A stretch of DNA of 64,000 nucleotides, from positions 74,501-138,500 of the forward strand of contig CAJQUW010009243.1 of assembly GCA_907163375.1 (NCBI GenBank), in the 5' to 3' direction. The position numbers and the translations under genes are program-made. The stretch is from Prostheceraeus crozeri (lineage: Eukaryota; Platyhelminthes; Polycladida; Euryleptidae). Below, in pieces: positions 1-9,438 of this stretch; within the stretch, counting starts at the first letter, position 1, and the number at the start of each line of letters is the position of its first letter. Under the pieces are notes generated by a model. That model worked only from the letters and a program-made list of their open reading frames with translations. It was not told the origin of the DNA and did not search any database.

Positions 1-63
1 ATCTCATTGACAACCATAAGACTCGGATCAAGATTCCTCTCGATGAAAAGGTATGGATAAAGT

Positions 64-708
64 GTGATTCATCAGTCAAACTATACGTCTGTTCACCAAA
101 ACGTGAAGATGTTGAATATCGATTTTTTCGTTTCAGTGACGTCACATGGGAAACCTTTACAAGGGAGATACTACCACAGAGAACGTCATTCATTAAAGAT
201 GGAGGACATCAAACGGTTGGAAGTTGTAAATCGGATGTTAACTACAAAAGCAAAGTCAAAACTCAATCTACAAGAGATCGAGAGGAATATACCCAACCGA
301 AAACAATGGTTACTGATAAAACGCAAATTGAAGCCGACAACGAGCTTACATCTTGGAAGACCCTCAATGTTAACATGGAGGATTCAGAGGAAGGATAGAT
401 CTCTCACTATCCTATTCTTTCCAAATGGAACAATCCAATGTATTGGAAGGGTCATGGAGGGTGATCTCTCATATTTACACTTAACTTTGGAACATTTACT
501 TGGTGATTCATTATCTGATTGGAAAGTGAAGACAATGACCGTGTTATGTGAATTACACTATCACTATGATTTCCGTAAAGTTACATCATCACATAATCTA
601 ACTTATGAAGTGGAGTTATTTCCAGCAGCTCAATTGACTAACTGGCATCCATATCATGTTCATGTGTTCCATAATGGAAAGATTGTGATAACCGCATTAA
701 AGACATAA
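64..708 (+). CDS. TATA-binding-protein-like protein of the Polinton (partial/broken)
   Basis: The C-terminal half (about residues 105-214) follows the saddle fold of TATA-binding protein across its length. A first-repeat end (TILFFPNGTIQCIGRVMEG) aligns with the cellular IFSSGKMVCTGAKSEE strand. Then WKVKTMTVLCELHY aligns with FKIQNMVGSCDVKF, YEVELFPAA with YEPELFPGL, and VHVFHNGKIVITALK with LLIFVSGKVVLTGAK. A phenylalanine is present in each of the two strands that in TBP contact the minor groove. This is the only capsid-side gene on the plus strand and it converges on the protease gene. The N-terminal part is not recognisable, and the gene seems to run in from left of the window and looks broken about once. 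The inferred role is promoter recognition for the element's own TATA-containing genes. The match was made by eye and needs a profile search. Confidence 0.62.
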   Translation: MIHQSNYTSVHQNVKMLNIDFFVSVTSHGKPLQGRYYHRERHSLKMEDIKRLEVVNRMLTTKAKSKLNLQEIERNIPNRKQWLLIKRKLKPTTSLHLGRPSMLTWRIQRKDRSLTILFFPNGTIQCIGRVMEGDLSYLHLTLEHLLGDSLSDWKVKTMTVLCELHYHYDFRKVTSSHNLTYEVELFPAAQLTNWHPYHVHVFHNGKIVITALKT

Positions 709-916
709 GTGATGTGCCTCCCATCATATGTGATTTGAAAAAATGTTTCATGAAAACCAAATTGTAGATTTTGTATATATGTGGATAGATAATGAAATGT
801 GAACATGTTTTTTGTATATATGTGAATAGATAATGAAATATGAGCATGTTTTTGTTTTCCTTATAAACCCTTGTTTTGGAAAAAAAGAGAGCAAGTTAAT
901 GATACAACATAAAACT
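709..916. other. Convergent intergenic region with poly(A) signal
   Basis: The TBP-like gene (plus) and the protease gene (minus) converge here. TTTATT at 916-921 reads AATAAA on the minus strand and overlaps the protease stop codon, so it could serve as that transcript unit's poly(A) signal. AT-rich repeats containing TTTTGTATATATGTG occur twice (769-783 and 809-823). Confidence 0.4.
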
Positions 917-1381
917 TTATTTCAAAACTGTTTCAACATATTTAGTAAGAATTACATCATTTTTATCACAGTTTTTTGAAAATCGTTCTAAAGCACTTTT
1001 ACAGTTATTTTTCAATGGTCTCTCGTTGACAAAATAGAGTACATAGCCACCGCACATTAGAGATGTATTACTTTGAAGTGGGAACGATGTCACTTTCCTA
1101 ACAGTCCAGGAAAACCTGTTCATCCATAATGCGATATCATGTAAACGAGGTTGATTAAGAGAGTCAAAATATTCGGCAACTTTATAACGATTGATGTATA
1201 CAGCAATCCAATGTTTTCCGGGAAGATTGTTGGTATCCGTATTGATGATAAGCGAACAAGGATAGAAAGGAATTGAATCAGGTAAATTATCTCTAGAAAA
1301 GACATTGAGAAATATTGTCTTGGAGTAGGGATGAGCTTTCCTCATTTTCCTCAAGATTTCTATGTTGCTTAAGTTACTCAT
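917..1381 (-). CDS. Adenain-type cysteine protease (virion maturation)
   Basis: A 154-residue protein of the adenovirus protease (adenain, C5-like) family found in all complete Polintons, where it is expected to cleave capsid and core precursors inside the particle. The catalytic pattern is visible: His in GKHWIAVY (about residue 57), Asp in AEYFDSLN (about 71-74), and the Gln plus Cys of PLQSNTSLMCGGYVLYF (about 103-111). Its length is normal for the family. The start codon overlaps the end of the capsid gene by four bases, as expected for co-transcribed genes. A minus-strand AATAAA overlaps the stop codon. Confidence 0.88.
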   Translation of the reverse strand: MSNLSNIEILRKMRKAHPYSKTIFLNVFSRDNLPDSIPFYPCSLIINTDTNNLPGKHWIAVYINRYKVAEYFDSLNQPRLHDIALWMNRFSWTVRKVTSFPLQSNTSLMCGGYVLYFVNERPLKNNCKSALERFSKNCDKNDVILTKYVETVLK

Positions 1382-2660
1382 CTCTGATAGCTGACAGTCA
1401 CGTCTCTCATTCTTGTTATCTCAACTTTGCTATCATAGATAGCATAAATGAGACAAGTAATTGTTTTCTTCAAAGGTGACTCAAATGATACCTCCAGTCG
1501 TAGATTTCCAGGCTTTGTAACTCCTACACTTTCACCACCTAGATCTGCATCTGCTGTGAGGTTGTACATAATGAAGAAGTAGCCATTCTTGTACATATCC
1601 ATTGTAATTCCATTTGAATCGTCTGTATTAAACATGTTGAGGGCGGTGAAAATAGAACCATATTCACGTGCGAATTTACCATCTTTGAAATTAGGCTCAT
1701 ATGCTTTGCAAGATACAAATTTCCCATCCTGATAGAGTGCTAGTTTGCTAACATTAAAGTGTTGGAAATTGAATGGATTCTTTTCAAAAGCACCAATGAA
1801 TGCCTCATTTTCCACAAATGTGATATACACCGCCTTTGGCATTGCAGTGGGAAAAAGATTTGGGTAGGCATGTGAGGATGATCCCGCACCAATTGTGAAG
1901 TTTGTCAACACACTGTGATTAACTGGATATATTGCATTGTTTTTCCTCAATCCTGTCGCATGCTCGTTGATGACTGACGGGTTCATTGTTACTCGCCTTA
2001 CATTGAGCACGGCATTACTTATGTTGACTTGATAGTTTGTAGCTCCAAAAGCCATTAACGCGAACTCAGGATTTGCGCGAATAAATTTTATTTGCATTTT
2101 AACCTGTGATAGCAGATATCTAGATTGACGAAGGAAATCAAGATAGACGGGTCCTTTCAAGTATAATTCCTTTGAATCCGCTGTTAAATCCATTCGTCTT
2201 TTCAACCCTGTATTTGAGACATCATCAAATTTCCCTTGTGATCATCATACCACCCAGAAACTTGCAAGTGTGACTGTTTAGCTTGCTTTTGAAATTGAGT
2301 CATTGTATGTATATATGCTCCATATGGATATGCTCGATCCCCTCCTTCAATCTGTTTGTCATTCAATATTAGATACACATCTGAGAACAGACTGGCAATA
2401 GGAAGATTTGCTAACCCCACTTTATCCTTGGATGAATCGATATTTGTACCATCAGTCTTCTTAATTTGTATACACAACTCTAAATCAATGGATTGACAGT
2501 CAATATAATCTTGAGGATTGGCAGGTATATCAAACTGAATAGGCTGCTGGTTACCATCGATATTTGTTGTGGGGACTATGTCTACAATTGTTGAGGAGAT
2601 GATGTCTGTCTGATGAGGGGGAGAATCGAAGAAACACAAAGCCGAATTGATACTCTGCAT
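1378..2660 (-). pseudogene. Major capsid protein gene, F54H12.2-like double jelly-roll (broken)
   Basis: Together the open frames match the database family often named 'uncharacterized protein F54H12.2', the Polinton major capsid protein. Family landmarks visible in order are SLFSDVYLILNDKQIEGGD with the PYGAYI segment, a DLTADSKELYLKGP stretch, KNPFNFQHFNV, the NTDDSNGITMDMYKNGYF segment and the C-terminal GNLRLEVSFESPL with YAIYDSKVEI. It should be the structural lattice protein of the virion. It lies between the core-protein and protease genes, the usual Polinton order. It looks broken about once. The family name is secure. Whether it is the major or the minor capsid subunit rests on size (about 430 residues) and on my recollection of family assignments. 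Confidence 0.8.
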
Positions 2661-2670
2661 CGTATTAGCT

Positions 2671-3108
2671 CTACAAATATGTTGTCTTCCTTCGTTTTGA
2701 CTTGTTTCTAGTAGCTGTGGAATTTCGTTTGCGCTTTCTTGTTTTCACTCGACGTCTAGATCTAGAACGTGCTGCTCTAGTCGGCTTTTTACTTTTCCTG
2801 CGTCTTTGCTTAGTAACTCGGCCTGATCCAACTTGTCTTGACTTCCTACGCTTCTTCCGAACTGTACGTCTCGTCTTTGTTAAATCATCTAATGCGTCTA
2901 TGGCAGATTGCTGCGCGCGCATTTTCATAGATTCACCGATATCCTCACCTTGAAGCGCATCAGCTGCAACATTTGCACCAAAATCTAAAGCCCTGCTTCC
3001 AACACGCTTCATGATTGGTACGCCATACTTTTTGAGTGTTGGAAGAACCATACGTCTTAGTGCACCAAATATGCCTCCTCCAACTTGTCGTCTACCTCCA
3101 ACAAACAC
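2671..3108 (-). CDS. Basic virion core / pVI-like protein
   Basis: A 145-residue protein with two parts. The N-terminal 75 residues begin with a Gly-rich GGRRQVGGGIFGALRR segment followed by a predicted amphipathic stretch (KYGVPIMKRVGSRALDFG). The C-terminal 70 residues are almost entirely Arg/Lys/Ser (for example SRSRRRVKTRKRKRN). This composition is typical of Polinton/adintovirus core proteins, which combine a pVI- or pX-like membrane-active segment with a DNA-condensing tail. It sits 10 bp upstream of the capsid gene in the same orientation. The role in genome packaging is inferred from composition and context. The basic tail is also the kind of sequence that acts as a nuclear or nucleolar localisation signal. 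Confidence 0.65.
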   Translation of the reverse strand: MFVGGRRQVGGGIFGALRRMVLPTLKKYGVPIMKRVGSRALDFGANVAADALQGEDIGESMKMRAQQSAIDALDDLTKTRRTVRKKRRKSRQVGSGRVTKQRRRKSKKPTRAARSRSRRRVKTRKRKRNSTATRNKSKRRKTTYL

Positions 3109-3195
3109 GGATAACCGCTCTGATATGATGGTCTACTGTAAATGCCTGTCATTATGACTATTGAATAACTATGGAAGTCACAATAGCGTAAAGCC

Positions 3196-4800
3196 TTATT
3201 CTCGTGACCTAATATGTAGGGTCAAAACAGTAACACCACCACAGAACGGTACTACTTCTCCTGCATCATCATGAATTGATATGTCAATTCTATTGGTGAA
3301 ATTTCGGCTGATTGGTAGATACATTGTGTTAAAAAATTCTCGATTGATTAGTTGCTTCCTTACGGATGAGAGAGGAAATGTGCGCAGAAGTGGGGCCTCA
3401 ATGTCGCCAACCCTTGTATATTCAATAATGTTACAATAGACGTATAAGTTACTTATATCACGCTCTAGTGATGGGGCTGTATCGCCTATTGATGTACCTT
3501 CATAAATAGTTGATTTTGAGAATCCCAATGTGGTCGTTAACACGCTATCCAGCTTGATAAGAGAGTTCTTCCCTACCTTTAGAATCATGCGTTTCTTATG
3601 TGGGTCATAAGAAAAGTGATATTCATCTGCATCAATGTAATCTACCCCAAACTCATTTAACTTTGTACACAATTCAGATGGCGTTTTCAAGCTTTCAATG
3701 TTCAAATTAACTCTTTTTACAAGTTCACTGGAAGTAGACAATTCATCACCCGATATGTCTTCGCTGTATACGTGGATATCCCATGAAGCATTTGTTGATG
3801 CTTTGAGTTTAGAAGAGGACAATTGAACCTTGAATGTATCATTTAATTCTGTCAACCAAGGTGCGCTTTCAAGGCCCTTAAACATCCCAATCATTTCAGA
3901 TCCAAATTCAATAACAGCGGACTCAGACTTTTCCAATGGTGTCTTTTTAGTAAAAACAATAAATTCTGCCTCCGTTTCAACAGTAAATAAAGTTACTTTC
4001 TCTTTCTTATATTCACAAGTCATTAACGTTTCTGGCACTGATCCTTGAAACTTTCTTGCAAAGTCTTCAACACTTCTAATGACCTCAAATTTATTTTTTA
4101 CTCGGATGCTCCTTTTTTGTAATGCATACAATGGCACAATTCTACATTTAAAATCAGTGACTTTCCTCTCCGAATTCCACCCACGTCCATTGTACCAATA
4201 CCTTGATGAGAAAGTTGTTCTGGAATACCCAAAAGTATGACTCAAATCCTTACCTAATACAAGAAGAACATGCTTCCCTTCCTTCATCAATTTTGTTGAC
4301 CCCTTTATGACTGGTTTGTAGAATTTATTCAAAGTCAGCTTGAAGAGATCATTTATTCGTTCAAACATTCTACCGATTTCCTTTTCTGTATCTTGCAAGC
4401 TCATTGTGGGAACCTTAGAATCAAAAGTTGACGTTACAAATGCCTTTTGAATTTTAATCATGTTTTGAACAGATGGTAAAGATGTTGAAAAAGGATGTAA
4501 AGTTAGATGATGAAAAGCCCATGTACCATGTAGACTATTTTGAAATATGCGAAAGCAATCATCCTTCTCTCGCACTTCTTTATGTAATTCAAAATAGTTG
4601 TTCTTCAGCAAACTGATATCGTTGTAATAAGTAATTTCAGTTAGAGCAACTTCATGGGGTCCATGCAGAGTAATTGGATTAGCGAATTCAACAGAGTATA
4701 GAGATGGTTTGTTACTTGGGAATATCTTGGGGTTGCTATTGCTTGGAAGAATGATATTGAAGTTAGTAGACATGTTAAAGTCATATATGGAAGAAGTCAC
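3196..4800 (-). CDS. Polinton second capsid protein (penton/minor capsid-like)
   Basis: A 534-residue protein. The N-terminal region has SLYSVEFANPITLHGPHEVALTEI, which matches the conserved start of a Polinton structural protein (a beta-rich segment in which a long hydrophobic strand is followed by 'EVALxEI'). The C-terminal 90 residues contain NLYVYCNIIEYTRVGDIEAPLLR, FNTMYLPISRNFTNRIDISI and DDAGEVVPFCGGVTVLTLH, a strongly conserved family ending. It is most likely the penton or minor capsid subunit, a partner of the F54H12.2-like capsid protein. The frame is open over its whole length. Its start lies 14 bp from the end of the integrase chromodomain segment. The exact capsid role is inferred. 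Confidence 0.72.
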   Translation of the reverse strand: MTSSIYDFNMSTNFNIILPSNSNPKIFPSNKPSLYSVEFANPITLHGPHEVALTEITYYNDISLLKNNYFELHKEVREKDDCFRIFQNSLHGTWAFHHLTLHPFSTSLPSVQNMIKIQKAFVTSTFDSKVPTMSLQDTEKEIGRMFERINDLFKLTLNKFYKPVIKGSTKLMKEGKHVLLVLGKDLSHTFGYSRTTFSSRYWYNGRGWNSERKVTDFKCRIVPLYALQKRSIRVKNKFEVIRSVEDFARKFQGSVPETLMTCEYKKEKVTLFTVETEAEFIVFTKKTPLEKSESAVIEFGSEMIGMFKGLESAPWLTELNDTFKVQLSSSKLKASTNASWDIHVYSEDISGDELSTSSELVKRVNLNIESLKTPSELCTKLNEFGVDYIDADEYHFSYDPHKKRMILKVGKNSLIKLDSVLTTTLGFSKSTIYEGTSIGDTAPSLERDISNLYVYCNIIEYTRVGDIEAPLLRTFPLSSVRKQLINREFFNTMYLPISRNFTNRIDISIHDDAGEVVPFCGGVTVLTLHIRSRE

Positions 4801-4813
4801 ATGCTATATTAGC

Positions 4814-5056
4814 TTAAAAGTTACGAGTGTCTCCCATCTCCACATTTTGTAGATCCTGGTGCGTTATCCAGCTATTGAATGAATCAGGATATCCTTTCCA
4901 TTTAACTAGATATTTCCTTTGATTGCCATGACCTTTCCTCCTAATTATTTTATCAATCATATACACCTCTTCACTTCTGTCTACTACTTGCAATTCATAA
5001 GAGTAAAATTTTCCTTCAATTGGATTGCCATGGTAATCTATTAATTTATAGATTAA
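4814..5056 (-). pseudogene. Polinton integrase, C-terminal chromodomain part (separated by array)
   Basis: On the minus strand this segment encodes the C-terminal end of a Polinton integrase. After a strand with GKFYSYELQVVDRSEEVYMI comes a chromodomain with IIRRKGHGNQRKYLVKWKGY, then the PDSFNSWITHQDL segment and a stop codon at 4814-4816. The aromatic cage-type pattern (Y..VKWKGY...SW) is typical of chromodomains that target integrases to modified histones. The catalytic part of the same gene lies on the far side of the 7.7-kb tRNA-like array, at 12770-13624, so the array is inserted within the gene. No reconstruction is attempted. Confidence 0.82.
5053..5056. repeat. Left TTAA flank of the tRNA-like array
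   Basis: TTAA directly precedes the first core unit (which begins TGGACAATCG at 5057). The same tetranucleotide directly follows the last core at 12766-12769. Together they look like a target-site duplication of the kind made by piggyBac-type and other TTAA-specific transposases. TTAA is a short AT-rich word, but its exact position at both outer edges makes chance less likely. Confidence 0.6.
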
Positions 5057-5094
5057 TGGACAATCGATCCCCGCTACTTGCCTTAATGTCGGCG

Positions 5095-5108
5095 GTCACA
5101 ATTGTGAC
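5095..5108. other. 14-bp perfect palindrome GTCACAATTGTGAC in each core (first copy)
   Basis: The word is its own reverse complement. It recurs once per unit, about 87 bp upstream of the tRNA-like gene, throughout the array. It could be a dimeric protein-binding site or a cruciform nucleus. No function is known to me. Confidence 0.8.
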
Positions 5109-5195
5109 GTGTTATTTATTCATTGATTATTATTGCCTTGACAACTGATGTGTGGTGGTGAGGGTTTGATCCTGCCAACTGACAGAGTCGCGTAA

Positions 5196-5269
5196 GTGGC
5201 TCGTAGCTCAGATGGTTAGAGCACAGGTCTAGTTAACCTTGGTCGTAGGTTCGAATCCTACCAGCCGCA
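5196..5269 (+). tRNA. tRNA-Thr(AGU)-like gene, array copy 1 (reference copy)
   Basis: Reading 5' to 3': the acceptor strand GTGGCTCG has one extra base relative to the 3' strand CAGCCGC (six or seven pairs if the C is bulged). Then come T8-A9, D stem GCTC/GAGC with loop AGATGGTTA, anticodon stem CAGGT/ACCTT (four pairs, closing C-T mismatch), loop CTAGTTA, variable region GGTC, T stem GTAGG/CCTAC with loop TTCGAAT, and A73. The A box (TAGCTCAGATGG) and B box (GGTTCGAATCC) are intact. A T4 pol III terminator lies at 5274-5277. The anticodon by position is AGT (Thr); the CTAGT stretch matches animal tRNA-Thr(AGU), but position 37 is T where ANN-decoding tRNAs have A. It could be a functional gene, an altered tRNA, or a tRNA-derived promoter unit. 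Confidence 0.72.
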
Positions 5270-5493
5270 CATCTTTTGCATGGCAATTTGATCTATCGTT
5301 TATCTAATTTCATTGTTGTTAATTGCATTCACGACATGGTTTAAGATGCTTTGGTGGACAATCGATCCCCGCTACTTGCCTTAATGTCGGCGGTCACAAT
5401 TGTGACGTGTTATTTATTCATTGATTATTATTGCCTTGACAACTGATGTGTGGTGGTGAGGGTTTGATCCTGCCAACTGACAGAGTCGCGTAA

Positions 5494-5567
5494 GTGGCTC
5501 GTAGCTCAGATGGTTAGAGCACAGGTCTAGTTAACCTTGGTCGTAGGTTCGAATCCTACCAGCCGCA
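5494..5567 (+). tRNA. tRNA-Thr(AGU)-like gene, array copy 2
   Basis: Same sequence and T4 terminator as copy 1, one 298-bp period on. Confidence 0.7.
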
Positions 5568-5791
5568 CATCTTTTGCATGGCAATTTGATCTATCGTTTA
5601 TCTAATTTCATTGTTGTTAATTGCATTCACGACATGGTTTAAGATGCTTTGGTGGACAATCGATCCCCGCTACTTGCCTTAATGTCGGCGGTCACAATTG
5701 TGACGTGTTATTTATTCATTGATTATTATTGCCTTGACAACTGATGTGTGGTGGTGAGGGTTTGATCCTGCCAACTGACAGAGTCGCGTAA

Positions 5792-5865
5792 GTGGCTCGT
5801 AGCTCAGATGGTTAGAGCACAGGTCTAGTTAACCTTGGTCGTAGGTTCGAATCCTACCAGCCGCA
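5792..5865 (+). tRNA. tRNA-Thr(AGU)-like gene, array copy 3
   Basis: Same as copy 1 in arms, boxes and terminator. Confidence 0.7.
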
Positions 5866-6089
5866 CATCTTTTGCATGGCAATTTGATCTATCGTTTATC
5901 TAATTTCATTGTTGTTAATTGCATTCACGACATGGTTTAAGATGCTTTGGTGGACAATCGATCCCCGCTACTTGCCTTAATGTCGGCGGTCACAATTGTG
6001 ACGTGTTATTTATTCATTGATTATTATTGCCTTGACAACTGATGTGTGGTGGTGAGGGTTTGATCCTGCCAACTGACAGAGTCGCGTAA

Positions 6090-6163
6090 GTGGCTCGTAG
6101 CTCAGATGGTTAGAGCACAGGTCTAGTTAACCTTGGTCGTAGGTTCGAATCCTACCAGCCGCA
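6090..6163 (+). tRNA. tRNA-Thr(AGU)-like gene, array copy 4
   Basis: Same as copy 1 in arms, boxes and terminator. Confidence 0.7.
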
Positions 6164-6387
6164 CATCTTTTGCATGGCAATTTGATCTATCGTTTATCTA
6201 ATTTCATTGTTGTTAATTGCATTCACGACATGGTTTAAGATGCTTTGGTGGACAATCGATCCCCGCTACTTGCCTTAATGTCGGCGGTCACAATTGTGAC
6301 GTGTTATTTATTCATTGATTATTATTGCCTTGACAACTGATGTGTGGTGGTGAGGGTTTGATCCTGCCAACTGACAGAGTCGCGTAA

Positions 6388-6461
6388 GTGGCTCGTAGCT
6401 CAGATGGTTAGAGCACAGGTCTAGTTAACCTTGGTCGTAGGTTCGAATCCTACCAGCCGCA
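6388..6461 (+). tRNA. tRNA-Thr(AGU)-like gene, array copy 5
   Basis: Same as copy 1 in arms, boxes and terminator. Confidence 0.7.
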
Positions 6462-6685
6462 CATCTTTTGCATGGCAATTTGATCTATCGTTTATCTAAT
6501 TTCATTGTTGTTAATTGCATTCACGACATGGTTTAAGATGCTTTGGTGGACAATCGATCCCCGCTACTTGCCTTAATGTCGGCGGTCACAATTGTGACGT
6601 GTTATTTATTCATTGATTATTATTGCCTTGACAACTGATGTGTGGTGGTGAGGGTTTGATCCTGCCAACTGACAGAGTCGCGTAA

Positions 6686-6759
6686 GTGGCTCGTAGCTCA
6701 GATGGTTAGAGCACAGGTCTAGTTAACCTTGGTCGTAGGTTCGAATCCTACCAGCCGCA
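6686..6759 (+). tRNA. tRNA-Thr(AGU)-like gene, array copy 6
   Basis: Same as copy 1 in arms, boxes and terminator. Confidence 0.7.
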
Positions 6760-6982
6760 CATCTTTTGCATGGCAATTTGATCTATCGTTTATCTAATTT
6801 CATTGTTGTTAATTGCATTCACGACATGGTTTAAGATGCTTTGGTGGACAATCGATCCCCGCTACTTGCCTTAATGTCGGCGGTCACAATTGTGACGTGT
6901 TATTTATTCATGATTATTATTGCCTTGACAACTGATGTGTGGTGGTGAGGGTTTGATCCTGCCAACTGACAGAGTCGCGTAA

Positions 6983-7056
6983 GTGGCTCGTAGCTCAGAT
7001 GGTTAGAGCACAGGTCTAGTTAACCTTGGTCGTAGGTTCGAATCCTACCAGCCGCA
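6983..7056 (+). tRNA. tRNA-Thr(AGU)-like gene, array copy 7
   Basis: The gene matches copy 1. The upstream part of this unit lacks one T (near 6910), so spacing from copy 6 is 297 bp. Confidence 0.7.
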
Positions 7057-7280
7057 CATCTTTTGCATGGCAATTTGATCTATCGTTTATCTAATTTCAT
7101 TGTTGTTAATTGCATTCACGACATGGTTTAAGATGCTTTGGTGGACAATCGATCCCCGCTACTTGCCTTAATGTCGGCGGTCACAATTGTGACGTGTTAT
7201 TTATTCATTGATTATTATTGCCTTGACAACTGATGTGTGGTGGTGAGGGTTTGATCCTGCCAACTGACAGAGTCGCGTAA

Positions 7281-7354
7281 GTGGCTCGTAGCTCAGATGG
7301 TTAGAGCACAGGTCTAGTTAACCTTGGTCGTAGGTTCGAATCCTACCAGCCGCA
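7281..7354 (+). tRNA. tRNA-Thr(AGU)-like gene, array copy 8
   Basis: Same as copy 1 in arms, boxes and terminator. Confidence 0.7.
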
Positions 7355-7577
7355 CATCTTTTGCATGGCAATTTGATCTATCGTTTATCTAATTTCATTG
7401 TTGTTAATTGCATTCACGACATGGTTTAAGATGCTTTGGTGGACAATCGATCCCGCTACTTGCCTTAATGTCGGCGGTCACAATTGTGACGTGTTATTTA
7501 TTCATTGATTATTATTGCCTTGACAACTGATGTGTGGTGGTGAGGGTTTGATCCTGCCAACTGACAGAGTCGCGTAA

Positions 7578-7650
7578 GTGGCTCGTAGCTCAGATGGTTA
7601 GAGCACAGTCTAGTTAACCTTGGTCGTAGGTTCGAATCCTACCAGCCGCA
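7578..7650 (+). tRNA. tRNA-Thr(AGU)-like gene, array copy 9 (variant)
   Basis: One base shorter: a G is missing from the 5' anticodon stem (CAGT instead of CAGGT), which would spoil that stem. The same unit also lacks one C upstream (CCC for CCCC near 7453). Both losses are in short base runs and could be sequencing errors. Confidence 0.6.
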
Positions 7651-7874
7651 CATCTTTTGCATGGCAATTTGATCTATCGTTTATCTAATTTCATTGTTGT
7701 TAATTGCATTCACGACATGGTTTAAGATGCTTTGGTGGACAATCGATCCCCGCTACTTGCCTTAATGTCGGCGGTCACAATTGTGACGTGTTATTTATTC
7801 ATTGATTATTATTGCCTTGACAACTGATGTGTGGTGGTGAGGGTTTGATCCTGCCAACTGACAGAGTCGCGTAA

Positions 7875-7948
7875 GTGGCTCGTAGCTCAGATGGTTAGAG
7901 CACAGGTCTAGTTAACCTTGGTCGTAGGTTCGAATCCTACCAGCCGCA
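7875..7948 (+). tRNA. tRNA-Thr(AGU)-like gene, array copy 10
   Basis: Same as copy 1 in arms, boxes and terminator. Confidence 0.7.
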
Positions 7949-8172
7949 CATCTTTTGCATGGCAATTTGATCTATCGTTTATCTAATTTCATTGTTGTTA
8001 ATTGCATTCACGACATGGTTTAAGATGCTTTGGTGGACAATCGATCCCCGCTACTTGCCTTAATGTCGGCGGTCACAATTGTGACGTGTTATTTATTCAT
8101 TGATTATTATTGCCTTGACAACTGATGTGTGGTGGTGAGGGTTTGATCCTGCCAACTGACAGAGTCGCGTAA

Positions 8173-8246
8173 GTGGCTCGTAGCTCAGATGGTTAGAGCA
8201 CAGGTCTAGTTAACCTTGGTCGTAGGTTCGAATCCTACCAGCCGCA
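8173..8246 (+). tRNA. tRNA-Thr(AGU)-like gene, array copy 11
   Basis: Same as copy 1 in arms, boxes and terminator. Confidence 0.7.
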
Positions 8247-8470
8247 CATCTTTTGCATGGCAATTTGATCTATCGTTTATCTAATTTCATTGTTGTTAAT
8301 TGCATTCACGACATGGTTTAAGATGCTTTGGTGGACAATCGATCCCCGCTACTTGCCTTAATGTCGGCGGTCACAATTGTGACGTGTTATTTATTCATTG
8401 ATTATTATTGCCTTGACAACTGATGTGTGGTGGTGAGGGTTTGATCCTGCCAACTGACAGAGTCGCGTAA

Positions 8471-8544
8471 GTGGCTCGTAGCTCAGATGGTTAGAGCACA
8501 GGTCTAGTTAACCTTGGTCGTAGGTTCGAATCCTACCAGCCGCA
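8471..8544 (+). tRNA. tRNA-Thr(AGU)-like gene, array copy 12
   Basis: Same as copy 1 in arms, boxes and terminator. Confidence 0.7.
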
Positions 8545-8768
8545 CATCTTTTGCATGGCAATTTGATCTATCGTTTATCTAATTTCATTGTTGTTAATTG
8601 CATTCACGACATGGTTTAAGATGCTTTGGTGGACAATCGATCCCCGCTACTTGCCTTAATGTCGGCGGTCACAATTGTGACGTGTTATTTATTCATTGAT
8701 TATTATTGCCTTGACAACTGATGTGTGGTGGTGAGGGTTTGATCCTGCCAACTGACAGAGTCGCGTAA

Positions 8769-8842
8769 GTGGCTCGTAGCTCAGATGGTTAGAGCACAGG
8801 TCTAGTTAACCTTGGTCGTAGGTTCGAATCCTACCAGCCGCA
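8769..8842 (+). tRNA. tRNA-Thr(AGU)-like gene, array copy 13
   Basis: Same as copy 1 in arms, boxes and terminator. Confidence 0.7.
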
Positions 8843-9066
8843 CATCTTTTGCATGGCAATTTGATCTATCGTTTATCTAATTTCATTGTTGTTAATTGCA
8901 TTCACGACATGGTTTAAGATGCTTTGGTGGACAATCGATCCCCGCTACTTGCCTTAATGTCGGCGGTCACAATTGTGACGTGTTATTTATTCATTGATTA
9001 TTATTGCCTTGACAACTGATGTGTGGTGGTGAGGGTTTGATCCTGCCAACTGACAGAGTCGCGTAA

Positions 9067-9140
9067 GTGGCTCGTAGCTCAGATGGTTAGAGCACAGGTC
9101 TAGTTAACCTTGGTCGTAGGTTCGAATCCTACCAGCCGCA
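9067..9140 (+). tRNA. tRNA-Thr(AGU)-like gene, array copy 14
   Basis: Same as copy 1 in arms, boxes and terminator. Confidence 0.7.
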
Positions 9141-9364
9141 CATCTTTTGCATGGCAATTTGATCTATCGTTTATCTAATTTCATTGTTGTTAATTGCATT
9201 CACGACATGGTTTAAGATGCTTTGGTGGACAATCGATCCCCGCTACTTGCCTTAATGTCGGCGGTCACAATTGTGACGTGTTATTTATTCATTGATTATT
9301 ATTGCCTTGACAACTGATGTGTGGTGGTGAGGGTTTGATCCTGCCAACTGACAGAGTCGCGTAA

Positions 9365-9438
9365 GTGGCTCGTAGCTCAGATGGTTAGAGCACAGGTCTA
9401 GTTAACCTTGGTCGTAGGTTCGAATCCTACCAGCCGCA
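9365..9438 (+). tRNA. tRNA-Thr(AGU)-like gene, array copy 15
   Basis: Same as copy 1 in arms, boxes and terminator. Confidence 0.7.

Noticed and set aside
2702-2953. Plus-strand 83-residue frame
   Set aside because: Shadow of the Arg/Lys-rich core protein on the opposite strand.
5196-5269. Amber-suppressor tRNA (CTA anticodon)
   Set aside because: CTA can be placed in the loop only by shifting the stem so that it no longer pairs.
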